A stretch of DNA of 64,000 nucleotides from Cerioporus squamosus (Eukaryota; Basidiomycota; Agaricomycetes; Polyporales; Polyporaceae). The notes under the pieces are model-generated. The model did not search any database. It was given only the letters and a program-made list of their open reading frames with translations, and was not told where the DNA came from. The stretch lies in the NCBI GenBank assembly GCA_022592435.1, contig JABYQS010000083.1, positions 101,115 to 165,114 on the forward strand. The letters run 5' to 3'. Both the position numbers and the translations under genes were made by a program. Shown here piece after piece: positions 35,261 to 45,641 of the stretch. Every line of letters begins with the position of its first letter. Position 1 is the first letter of the stretch.

Positions 35261-36568
35261 AGATTGTCGAGAGGGGGGCTGGTAGGTGTGCATGTGGTGG
35301 AGGGAGATGGGAGATGGGAAGGCGAGCAGGACCTGGCAGGCTGGACGAGCTTGTTGCTCATGATATCTGCAGTAATTAACTCGATAACGACGTGACTTCA
35401 GTGCGAGCCGTGGTCACTGGGACGCGACTGGATGGGTTGTGCAAGCCTCTGGAGATTGCACGTCGGCGAGATCATCGCAGAACGTGAAAGGACGGACGGA
35501 TCTCGAGGAGAGAAGGAGTAAACACCCTTGAATGATATTAGTCTAGTGTTTGTGCCCTCTCGAAGCAGCGTCGAACTTGCCTGACGCGGCTTTCTTGCGC
35601 GACGGAGTGCGTCGATGCGGGATGCCTGATAGCTTGTCGCGGGAGCTGTACTACTGTGGCAGCGGCCCCGGGGGTCACTGGTAGCAAGGTGAGAGTCCGC
35701 GAAGACGGAGGGAGGAAAGAGGCGGAGAAAACCACACTAGGAGGGAGTGGGAGAGCGTAGGGAACGCGCAGGGAGAGCGAGGAGAGCGCGAAGGGAGAGA
35801 ACGCGAGCGAGGATGATTCGATGGACGACGAGCGAGCGCGAGATGACAGCTGCTGCCATGCGGGCGTCGGGATAGCCTGGACGCTTGCGGATCTCGTCTC
35901 TGCATTGAATCCTCAGCGCGACGAATCGGAGACGCAGCGCGCACCCGATGGGCTGAAGACGGCTGCGCTGTGCCGCGCATGCGCCGGGATCCTCGCGATT
36001 CACAGCATGCATTCGATCCGGATGTTCGTGCGGAGGGCCATCTGAAGGTCGATACGGAGCCAGGCACGTGGCGTTGCATGTGCAGAAACTGGAGAAGAGT
36101 GGGTATTTCCAATACCCGTGGTGCCTATGGGACGGAGGAAGTTGCAGTTGCCGTATGGCACACGATGAGCATGAGATGTCGGCGATGAAAAGAACTGAAT
36201 AGCGGGGAAGTCGGACCAATTGGCGAGAAGATGGATAGGGAGCATGGACGCGGTTGAAAGCATAGCCTGAGGGACGTTGCATGCGAGGATAGCGGGAGAG
36301 TCTTGATGGGAGGACAGCGAAGAGAGCAGATGAGGAGTCGGGGAAATGTAGAACAGGCGAGGAGGGAGCACCCGAGAGGAGAGTGAAGAGAAGGGTCTGG
36401 GGGAGCTTTGAACCTCTGCAATCTTGATGAGTATTGTACAGCTGTAGGCTTGAAGGTTGCATTCTGCAGGTCGATATGGAGGCGGACGCGAGGGACTTGG
36501 GGAGAGAGAGGGGTTTGTGCGAGGTTTGTGACCCGGAGTCATAGAAGATGGTGAACGCGCGTATTTGT
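35261..36568. repeat. Spacer of the tandem unit, second copy
   Basis: Counterpart of 28.7-29.8 kb, diverged by substitutions and small indels. A degenerate version of the promoter motif (GACGTGACTTCAGTG) is at about 35388-35402. No gene is supported. Confidence 0.5.
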
Positions 36569-38112
36569 TCAAACAGTATCGCTAACCTGATCGAATACGG
36601 AATCGGTCCTGTACGTAATTCCTTCGAAGTTCTCCTTGTTATCCTCCACCCAAGCGGCGAAATCTAGCAAGAGTGCGTTATGGTCAGCTGTGATGACCTC
36701 TTATGAAATGAGCGACCCTTACTAATGCTCCAGGATTCGAACTTGACCGACAGGATCCCGCGTCGATGTAACTCCGGAAAGATACGCGCCACCCTGGAGC
36801 GAAGCGAAACAATGAAGGCACGTCGCATCTCTGAAATCTCCGAGTCGGAGACTTCTTGTTGGTCCTCGTTAAACGAGCCCTTGAACAGGAACTCGACAGT
36901 GCTACCGGCTCCGTTGATGGTAGCGAACACCTGTTCAAACTCGGTGCTGACATCCTTGAGAGCCCAAAGGAGGCGCTCCAGCTCGTTCTCAGTCGGATTG
37001 AGAGTCGTCTGGCCGGAACCAGCGTCGGTAACCGGTATCAGTGTGCCCCTGTAATACGTGAACTTCAATCTCAACGTTTTCCGTCTTTGTGCGTGGGTGC
37101 CAGACGGCCATAAGGTTGCAATCAGACGAGTGATAGACTTGAGTACGCCATGCAGCTCGTCTTGTGCCATGTCACTTGGAGTAAAAGTCTCAAGTCTCAA
37201 TGTAGAGAGATTGCGGAGTATGAACGAGTCGGAATACCGCTCTGAAGTGACTGCGCACAATGTCAGCTGGTGCTTCTTGCTGCACTGAGAGGAACGCACC
37301 GCTGGCAATGAATGTGTCGATACGAATCTTTGTGAAGTTGTCCAAGTAAAGGTACTCGAGCGATGCACAGACGTGCAAGTTCCTGATAAGGTCTGCCAAG
37401 AAAGCGACTAGGAAGGCGCTCTGCTCGGTCTGCTCTGGCTAAGTTTATGGCACTCTCAGTCTGAGAATAAGCAGAACAATGCCGGAGTACTCACGGACAT
37501 TGAACTATTGGGGGTCCACTGTAGATGTGTGAGCGGCGGGCAGGGGAGCCGGAAATACTGGATGGTCGGGGAGATGTGGGTAGATGTCCAGACAACATAA
37601 TTGACTATCAGTCTCCTCAGTGCTGGGGCCGCGGCAAGCATCCGTCTGAAGGCGCCATAGTTTGATATGGTAATGCAGTCCAGTTTGAGGGTGGTTAGTG
37701 CCGGGAAGCCGGCTAGTATTGGCGGGCGTGCGGGGGATGAGTCGATCAAGGCATACTAGATGTCGAGCGATGTTAAACGAGGTAGCTTCCCGGCTAAGAT
37801 GAGAAGGACTGCTTCGGCGCGAACGAAATCCTTTTCATCGTCGAACCTTGCTTGATTCACCAGAACCCGTGCCATGCTCAGTGAAACCTCCGGGTCTCGA
37901 TTGATGAGTTCCACCACTTGATTCAGCACCATCGGCCTAATGTTCCTCAATCTCAAGCGGTGGTAGAGACGACGTCTGCTCCGCGGGAGCCATGCACGGC
38001 ACGTTAGGGTGCAGCTCCGAAGTGTCGCTGTAATGATACTAAAGTCCCAGTCGTCGTCAAGCAAGTCAATGACAAGCTCTTGCAGCTCGAGAGGAGTTCG
38101 GGGGGTGGTCAT
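36569..38112 (-). pseudogene. F-box-like/LRR protein, family copy 5 (nonsense mutation, stop loss)
   Basis: Exons equivalent to the other copies: complement(join(36569..36663, 36723..37250, 37300..37438, 37495..38112)). The F-box-like part (MTTPRTPLELQELVIDLLDD, TLRSCTLTCRAWLPRSRRRL) and LRR part are well preserved, and all splice sites are canonical. An in-frame TAG sits at about 37753-37755, right after LPRLTSLDI, where copy 1 has TGG (Trp). At the far end the family TAG stop is CAG, adding five codons (VSDTV) before TGA. The second intron is 49 nt, not a multiple of three, which proves the intron for the whole family. It is probably a recent pseudogene; a truncated F-box-only protein of ~118 aa is an alternative. 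Confidence 0.78.
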
Positions 38113-40225
38113 CGAGGTGGTCGGAGGGGAAGTCGGTGTGCTCGTACAGCTGCGTCGTCGCGGGGGTTTGCCTCGCTGGGGCGGTGCGTACTAGGATTTA
38201 GAGTTTGACTTGGACACGAGAAATTCTGGCTTGCTCTAGGTTCGTTCCCACGAGGACGGTAAATAATAGACTGGCAGCACGTACTAGGAGCGTGTTGAGC
38301 ATGGTGCGGAATCAGGACGCATGTTACGCAGTCGTGTAGGGTCACCTACTTGGGGGCACGCACTTCCGCCTTTTCTGCTGACGATGAGATTCGCGAAACG
38401 ACGACTCGGACACGCACAGGATTCGCACTGTGACACTGTCTTAAAATACACAGCTATACCAGAGCCTTTCTCGCCGCCTTGCGACCAGAGAGACCTCGGG
38501 CGCGGTGCCAAATTGCGAGGTGGTCGCGTAGATCCACCCATGCCGAAGCCGAGACGCATTTGACGTTGCCAAAACTCGTCCGCCCGACGACTGGCATTGT
38601 GAGCCAGTCTTCCCTGCGTCAGGCTATACGTGTGTCCACCCAGAAGTACGACCGCTCGCCCACATTGTTCAGCTCTCTGGGGTGCGCCCGTTCGTATGCG
38701 AAGCTTCGTGCGTCTCACCTAGTGTGGTTATTGCGCTACCCATACCTCTAGCGACCGATTTCGATGGGACTATCGCCTTATATCAGTCTGCAGGACGACG
38801 CAAAGCTGGACGAGAGACTCCGGCAAGTCCTGTTCGAGCGAGAAGGTTCTGGCTCGTACGCGGCATATTCGGGGTACACAGCATACCTGCGTACTCGGAT
38901 ATCCGAGCGTTGGCCGCCATGAGATGGCCGAGGAATGCGTGAGAACACACCTGCATATTCGAGGCGGATCACTAGTACTGCGTGCTTGTACGGAGGCGTC
39001 GTCACTGGGTTTTGCCTCGGTATGGCGGTGTGCACCTACTAGGGGCGTAGCGTTTGAATGACCAGATTACTGTGGGCGCGGAAGAGTCAGTCGAAGCTCC
39101 CTGCGTCGGAGCGTTCGGTACGGGCATGAGAGACAGCACAGGAAAGGGACTCGGCATACCGCATGACGTGGATATCCAGAGATATCTGCTATGACGGCTT
39201 GTACCGGGGCTGTATGCTCGCGTTCAAAATGTCGCCTGGATAGATGGTCAGGATGTTCGCCTACGCATTGCACCTCACGTACCACACAGCTAGCTGCGGA
39301 AGCTCCGTCAGGTCTTACAAGCCGCTTTTTATCGTCGCAGCGCGTCGATTGGCGCAAGTCATGACAGAGTCCTATATCACAGTGTAACAATACTCGGTTC
39401 CGATGGCTTCATGTCGTCTCCACTCACATATGCCCATTGCCTCCGCAGCGTATAAGCTCCATTTTGCATGCCGTTTCACCGAGTTGCAGAGCAGGCTTCC
39501 AGTGCTGATCAGGGGGAGAGAGCAAGAGGGGAAGGAGAAGGCGGACAAGCCTAAGAGGCTGCTCGCCGCTGCTCAACGGGGACACGTCACGATCACGTGC
39601 TGTGACCTATCGTGGTGCTGAGGTCCAAGACTATTGTCAGCCTCCCCATGTTCTCTCCTGCCGCCGTCGCCGCTCTTCCCCAAGCTCAATCTAAGCTCAA
39701 TACTCCCTGTTTATCTTCCGCCGCAATTTGAATTGGTAACGCTCCTCGTTTAAGACTACTTGGGTCTGTCTACGCTCGTCGCTCTCCTTTGGGCACGCTG
39801 CACGACGCTCTTTTTCAACATGGAGTCGATGGTCGAGCTTTCTGCACACGCAGCCCTGGCGAGGACGTCGCTCTGGCCACGGCTCCGGGAGACATAGAGG
39901 ACTGCACCTCACAGGTCCGTGACTACCTTGTCTGTATCTCCTTCCACTGGCCAACGCCGTCGAAGAGCACTCACAGGAATCGGTGACGCGACTGCACGGC
40001 ACGACACGGTACGTACGTAGACACGAATTGCATGCTATCGACTCCGAGTCTCTGACTCGAGAGTTCTGCTATAATCAGAAATACAACTTTGTACAGAGAA
40101 ATTCGAGCCCGTGGGGCAGTTCTAAGTCCTCAGAAGGTCAGCTCACCCATAATCCTCATCTAGCATCACCGTGCTCACCTCATCGAAACAGCGACCCGTT
40201 CGTATAAGCATGGGAGGACAGGGAC
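38113..40225. other. 2.1-kb region without a recognised gene
   Basis: The first ~90 bases are 5' flank shared among F-box-like copies. Beyond that there are only short unsupported ORFs; no transposon ends or RNA genes were recognised. Confidence 0.45.
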
Positions 40226-40475
40226 CTAGTTGCCGCGCCCCAGGACCTCCCTACCCTTGTTGCCCCTGCGAAGGAACTGGTTCTCCTCGCTGTCGCGTTC
40301 AGCAACAAGGCGACCATAGCTTGCGACGTCCGCGCTCAATGCTGTTCTCCCGAAGGTCAGCACTCGTCCAGGCAAGGAGCCCACTGAAGCACAGACCTGT
40401 AGGCAAGGCGATTGCTTGGCTGAACATGCTCGCAAGGACGGCTGCCGCGACTACTAGAGAGGACGAAAGCTTCAT
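40226..40475 (-). CDS. Small secreted protein C (64 aa)
   Basis: Model complement(join(40226..40341, 40397..40475)), intron 55 nt, phase 1, exon 1 of 79 nt. Signal peptide MKLSSSLVVAAAVLASMFSQ with AIALP as the likely cleavage context. The mature chain of ~38 residues is Cys-free: ASYGRLVAERDSEENQ, FLRRGN, ending GREVLGRGN, with dibasic and GR sites. The E-N-x-F-[LI] core and the shared exon plan link it to protein B at 19.7 kb. It lies 461 bp downstream of, and on the same strand as, the second UstYa-like gene. That arrangement recalls fungal ribosomal-peptide loci, but a P450, methyltransferase or repeated core peptide is not seen. Function is unknown. Confidence 0.68.
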
Positions 40476-40936
40476 GGTGTCTATGTGTGTGTGCTGAGCG
40501 GGGTGTCGTCGCTGGTAAGTAGTCGGGATGAGCCACTGCCCTTCCTTCGTCGACAGGTCTTTACTCATATACTTTCTCCGCAGGAAATCGGGGCGTTGAC
40601 GGGTCCCTTGGCGGCAGTACTCGGTTGATGGCGAAGTACATATTCAGCTCGCCTTCTAGCCCGCCCTCGTTTCGCGAGTTTAGTGCCGGAATGCGACTGG
40701 CATGTGCGCTTGATATGCCAGAGAAAAACGGCGGCTCATTGCGACCCTTCATGATGGTCTCGTAGCATGAAAACGCGGTACGCAAGAGGGAACACATCGG
40801 CATACGTCGGCTTTCGTGCTAGGTTGTGCCATAGGGACGTATGTGAGTGGCAGAGGTTAACTTCTGCGATACGATACCAGTTGCATGCAATCACTGACTC
40901 GTACGCCGGCGACGATCTAGATCGTGCATGAAATGA
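40476..40936. other. Spacer between small secreted gene C and the UstYa-like gene
   Basis: Same-strand spacer with no further gene; it presumably carries the promoter of gene C. Confidence 0.5.
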
Positions 40937-41692
40937 CTACGCTGAACTCAGAACCTCGCTTCTGAACTCCGACCATCGCGTCCACTGTCCCCACATACTG
41001 GCGTAGAACGCCTCGGCATCCAAGCACCGCCGGTCGTTCATAACCCTCTCCGCCGTGAAGTTGCGCTCGAACGCGTCCCCAGGCTCGAGCGTGACATCCG
41101 CCGCGCACAGCGTGTGCTCCCGGAGGAAGCTCAGGCAGTGCTCCGCGTGGTGGAGGTCGTGGCCCTCGAGGCGGTCGACGTCCGCGAGCATGGCGCGCAG
41201 GCCGCGGAGGCAATGCTGCTGGTGCGTGAGGCTGGGGACGCCGAAGCGGTGCGTGGGGCCAAAGTGGACGTTCCCGTCGTCGTCGGCGGTCGACGTCCAG
41301 AGCCACTCCAGGTAGGACTGCGGCTCGCTGATCCCGTACCGGACGCTTTCCTCTATCGACATGACGACGTGTGGTCTGGGATGGAGGAGCGGGAAGTACT
41401 CGGGGACGTCGTCCTCGAGGTATGCTATGGGCGGTGTCAGCTCGCCGCCCGCTACCAGTCGGAGGGGGGTATGCAACGCACTGTATGAAGAGAGCGGCGG
41501 CGGGCGACCCTTGAGGACCTTGCGGATGTCTGCTACAAGAGAGCGATCGAAGAGAACATTGACAACAGCCAAAGCCGCGAGAAAGGAGTAGGATAGCGCA
41601 TGGATATCATCAGGAGGTGTGTTGCTCTGCTTCACCGTCCCCCTAGCGGGAGCGATCCTGATATGACAAGGACCGCGTCCGTCCCGCAGCAA
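40937..41692 (-). CDS. UstYa-like protein (DUF3328), second copy
   Basis: Model complement(join(40937..41424, 41482..41692)), 232 aa; the 57-nt intron can be read through but has GTGCGT, a GCTGAC branch site and CCATAG, and matches the intron of copy 1. One membrane helix (LSYSFLAALAVVNVLF). Family motifs are complete: MSIEESVRYGI, YLEWLW, then HQQHCLRGLR and HAEHCLSFLREHTLC, both HxxHC, followed by AADVTLEPGD. UstYa-type proteins oxidise or cyclise peptide and other natural-product precursors, probably as membrane-anchored secretory-pathway enzymes. This copy keeps the motif residues that copy 1 has lost. The exact start is uncertain because another in-frame start may lie beyond an unseen intron. 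Confidence 0.85.
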   Translation of the reverse strand: MLRDGRGPCHIRIAPARGTVKQSNTPPDDIHALSYSFLAALAVVNVLFDRSLVADIRKVLKGRPPPLSSYSALHTPLRLVAGGELTPPIAYLEDDVPEYFPLLHPRPHVVMSIEESVRYGISEPQSYLEWLWTSTADDDGNVHFGPTHRFGVPSLTHQQHCLRGLRAMLADVDRLEGHDLHHAEHCLSFLREHTLCAADVTLEPGDAFERNFTAERVMNDRRCLDAEAFYASMWGQWTRWSEFRSEVLSSA

Positions 41693-42457
41693 ATAAGTGC
41701 GGATGCTCGGTCACCGTGAGCTCGCTAACGGATATATCACGAAGAGTCCACGTCGATTATACCATGCCGCCATCTCATCACGGAAGAGGAACAGCGGACT
41801 CATGTATTGACTTCCCTATTATCCCAGGAAAAGCCTCTGATCGAACTTCCCATCTCCATGCGGATGCTGCGGACGTTGCACCGATTAGGTCTGGATGGAC
41901 ACTCACGGTATCGCATCCCCACCACTTTGTCATGCGAGAAGGTGCACATACAGTCTTTGAATCTCACCGGGTGACCCCAAAGCCACGTTCACTGGGGCAT
42001 CTCCGTCTATTGGGGCACCTCCTTCCACAGAGACACTCGTACTTATACGATGCGCTGTACTACGCCCTTTTGTGACAGTATACGAATCGTGTACTGGCCA
42101 GACTACGCATCCAGCATGCACTCAAGAGCTCTCCGCGGGCATATTCGACCTCGAAGACATGCGCATGCAATTGCACGATGTTCGATCGCATGAGCCACTC
42201 TATCTGCTACAGTGGGGCAGTATAGAGCGACCCAACCGATGCCAAAGGACAAACGACGCCCGGTCGCTCTATCGAGGCAAGCCGCGCAGTCAAGCTCCCG
42301 ACCATTCGTTCTAGTTGAAGACAGCTCAAAGTACTGGTCTCCGGGTCCCAATATCGCACTATTATCGGATGTCCGTACACTAAGTCCGTATGTCCGCCGT
42401 GATAGCGTCCAAGCAAGCGCATCGCGCACCATCCTCTGCAAGCCTCAGAATCAAGAG
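41693..42457. other. Intergenic region without recognised gene
   Basis: Upstream region of the UstYa-like gene and 3' flank of NTF2-like copy c. Nothing further is supported. Confidence 0.5.
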
Positions 42458-43305
42458 TCAGTCGTTCTTCTTATCTTTCCGTCCCCCCATAGACTGCAGC
42501 TCGATCCCCTCGTTCTCCCCAATGGGGGGCAGCGGCTCGCCCTCGGGATTGAGCGCCACGCCCTGCCCGCCCTCTCCCTGCTTGGCGGTCCAGTACCCGA
42601 GCGCGCCGAAGACCCGCGCGTTCACCTTGCACGCGAGCGTCGCGGCGTGCAGCGCGAGGCGCACGAGGGGGATGAGCGGGGGCACGAGGAGGGCGGCGAG
42701 GTCGTCCGGGTGGTAGAAGTCCTCTTGCTCCTCGATGAGGTAGACGGTCTTTGATGGGTCGGAGGGCGAGGGCGTTGGGCAGAGCTTGAGGCGTATGACG
42801 AGCCTGCGGGGGTGTGTGAGCTCCTCGGTACGTACGTGGACTTCATGATGGTAGAGAGTGTAAGGGAGAGAGATGCGTTTGCGGCTGAGACGTAGAGTAG
42901 AGCGTATTCGACACATACCGCGCGGGCGCAGGCTTGAGCGGGGACCAACGGATGTGGAATGTCTGCGTGACGTCGAGGTAGATGGCGTTGCGTCCCTCGT
43001 CATACGTGACTGCGTTGACCACGCCCTTGATGACGGGCGAGAGTATGCGGTACCACTGGAGGATCGAGAGCATCGCGTCGCGCGAGTTGGGCGCGCTCGA
43101 AACGGCGCAGAGCGGATGCCGGAAGCGCATGTCCGGCGCGTAGTACCTAATCGACGTCGCGTGCGGGATGAACAATGGAAGGGTTCAGATCTCAGAGAAG
43201 AGGCAGAAAAGACTCACCTGAGGACGGCTGCCTCTGAATCTCGGGGTTGATTGCAGCGGTTACGAGCATTATGACATTCGTGATCTCCCTGGCCGGATCT
43301 TCCAT
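42458..43305 (-). pseudogene. NTF2-like domain protein, copy c (one-base deletion in exon 1)
   Basis: Exons by homology: complement(join(42458..42803, 42919..43146, 43218..43305)). Domains are well preserved: RYYAPDMRFRHPLCAV, YRILSPVIKG, FHIRWSPLKPAPAR, LVIRLKLCPTPSP, KTVYLIEEQEDFYHPDD, ALNPEGEPLPP. Exon 1 is 88 nt instead of the 89 nt of copy a: CAGAGGCAGCC stands where CAGAAGGCAGCC is expected. Splicing at the conserved sites therefore throws exon 2 out of frame. Exons 2 and 3 themselves are fully open. Either a very recent inactivation, a sequencing or assembly error, or use of a different start (for example ATG at ~43175) explains this. The upstream promoter motif is intact. Confidence 0.7.
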
Positions 43306-43447
43306 GGTGGTAGACTGAGCTGTGGTTAAGCTTGTGGGAGGGTGTCGTCGCGTGTAGTGCAGTGGGAGGTAGGTCAGGGTGGAAGTGGCTGAGACGAAGA
43401 GTAGTCGTAAGTACTAGTTAGTATGCCAAGGCGCGTGATATTGGCCG

Positions 43448-43487
43448 ACGCGTTGACGTCACGCAGACCGACAGACGCGTGACGTCA
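43448..43487. promoter_or_regulatory. Paired ACGCGT/TGACGTCA sites upstream of NTF2-like copy c
   Basis: ACGCGTTGACGTCAC at 43448-43462 and ACGCGTGACGTCA at 43475-43487, 143-182 bp upstream of the copy c start, matching the spacing upstream of copy a. These are likely binding sites for a bZIP (CRE-like) factor and/or an MBF-type factor; this is inferred from conservation. Confidence 0.5.
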
Positions 43488-43734
43488 TAGCCTCAACGCG
43501 ACGCTGTCAGGGCACCAGCTCGTCCTACACCAATTTCGTGTACAAGTCTGCACGCCAAGGAGTACAAGTACAATCCTGGAGAAGTCTGTCAGTAGCCTTA
43601 CTGCAGACGATACATCCTCACACGACCAGCACGCATGCCGATACCCATGCGCGACAGCCCTTAGTGCTATGTAGATCGCGACAGTCAAACTCAGGTAGGC
43701 CCAGCTTGGCACGCACACGAGACAACATAAGGTA

Positions 43735-45641
43735 TCATAACGCGTAAACAACCCAGTCGTCCACTGGGATGATTCGTACATTCTCCCCAAGCGTCCGCGG
43801 CACGGATTGCTCCTCGACCGAAGCGTCCAGGATGAGGGTCCCAGCAGTGCTGACCGGGCATCGGGTGAACGACAACGTGTAGAACTTGTAGTTCTCCCTA
43901 TGCGAGCCGTCTGGGAGGAGCACGAATGTTTTCTTCAGGGCCGGCCATTCCAAGACATGGTCCGTAGCGCAGTCGTGGTCGGTAGCTAGCTCGGACGGCA
44001 TGTTGTTCGTTGAAGAGCGAGGATGCCACTGCACGTTCGCCCACATGGGAGATGCAAGTCTGCTGTCCGGACTGCCAGCGTCCTCCAGGTACGACGGCGG
44101 AGACGTGTGCGGATGAGAGGGACACATTCCGACCTTGATGGCCAGAGCGCTCGTGTTCGACACACGGAACGTGAACGTCGTGGGCGGGTTGCCTGTCCAC
44201 GGTAGGTCTGCGTTCTGCACGTCCTCGAAGTTCCCGTTGATGAGACGCGCAAAGTTCTCGATACGGCGTTCGGGGAACCTGAACGGGGCGGAGACGTGAT
44301 GGTTGATAGGAATAGGGGGAAGTGAGGCGGCTTTGGGGCTGAAGGACGCACGTCCATAGGCTATGTAGATGTCCTTCCACGTAGTGTGCAGCGGCTTCGC
44401 TGCTGGCAAGCGAATGAAGGTCTTCTTGTGCTCCGAGTTGGTATTGGGCATGCGAACGAGTCGGTGGTCTCCGCGGATGTCGTAGACGGCATGCGAGAGG
44501 CCGGAATCGCCGCCGCGGCGCGGGGCGAGGGTCAGCATGACGCGCTGCCCGTTCTCTGACCAGCCGAGGTCTGCGAACGACCACCCTCCGTATTCGACCA
44601 CAGGCATGTGAGCGAGGATCCCACGTGGTGTCGTCGCGAACGTGGCAGGGCCGCCTCCAGTCTTGCGTGGTTCCTGCAAAGATATCGGATGAGTTGGTCG
44701 CGCCAATCTGCGAAGTTTGGAACACACCGGCTGGCGAGTGGCAGCACCCTCTCGGTGTATGAGACCGCCACAGCCACGGAATGGAAGCGGCGACGTCGCA
44801 AAGAGACCACACGGCGCAGAGCCATCTCCGCTCCCGAGCTGAGAGAAGTCGAACAGCCTCCCCCAAGCGAAGAGCGTTGTGTCCGTGCTCTTCTTCATGA
44901 TCTCCTCCTGCAGCCTCTGGAATGCTCTCCGCCCCTCACCATACAGCGTCGGCATGTTGACGTCAAATATACCCATCAAGCAGTACGCCTCGTCCTCCGG
45001 GCGCGTCGTCTGCCGGAACGCAGCCCAGGACATGCGCCGAGCGACGCTGACGTCCGACAGCTTCGTCTGGCGACGCAGCACAGACTTTGGGATGCCCGTC
45101 GCCTCCTCGAGCTCCGCCGCGAGATCCGCCTTCGAGCCGAGGACCTCCCAGCTCTCAGACAGGAAGAACACGACGGACGGGGCGAGCAGCTCCTGCAGCG
45201 TCCACCCGCGCCGGTGCCACCGGCTGTCCCGGAACGGCGAGCTGCCGCCCGTGAGACTTGCGGAGAACGCGCCCCGGCGGCGGACGGGACGTCGCGCAGG
45301 CAGACGTAGCACACGTCCGCGAGCGCGTAGTAGCGGAACATGGAGTTGATCGCCTCGGAGACGTCCGCGCTGCTCGACTTGTCGATGCAGCATGTGTCGG
45401 CCCAGAGCCACGCGTAGCCCTGTTGCTGCGCGAGCTCGCAGCAGCGGCGGATCTTCTCTGAGACGCGGTCGCGCGGGTTCTGCCCGGAAAGCGCGCATGA
45501 GGTGCGCAGGGCGTGTAGGTGTTGGAAGGACTGTTCGGTGGGGTCCCAGACGTGCGAGACGATAGCGTATCCGGGCGCGGGGACGCTCTCGGGGGATGCG
45601 AAGAAGTGGAGCTCGGCGCGGTCGGTGCTGAGCAGCCACAT
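43735..45641 (-). pseudogene. HET-domain protein, copy A (frameshifted)
   Basis: Exons complement(join(43735..44673, 44728..45641)). Starts MWLLSTDRAELHFF. The HET domain follows: YAIVSHVWD, EKIRRCCELAQQQGYAWLWA, DTCCIDKSSSADVSEAIN, MFRYYALADVCYV, then SRWHRRGWTLQELLAPSVVF and DEAYCLMGIFDVNMPTLYGE. These are the core motifs of heterokaryon-incompatibility proteins that trigger cell death after non-self recognition. The C-terminal part (~300 aa) ends PVDDWVVYAL and is alike in copy B. At about 45269-45281, within the HET domain just after CLRDVPSAA, the frame shifts by what looks like a one-base loss in a GC-rich run. Both sides align well with copy B, so this is a damaged gene or a sequencing error. 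Confidence 0.8.
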
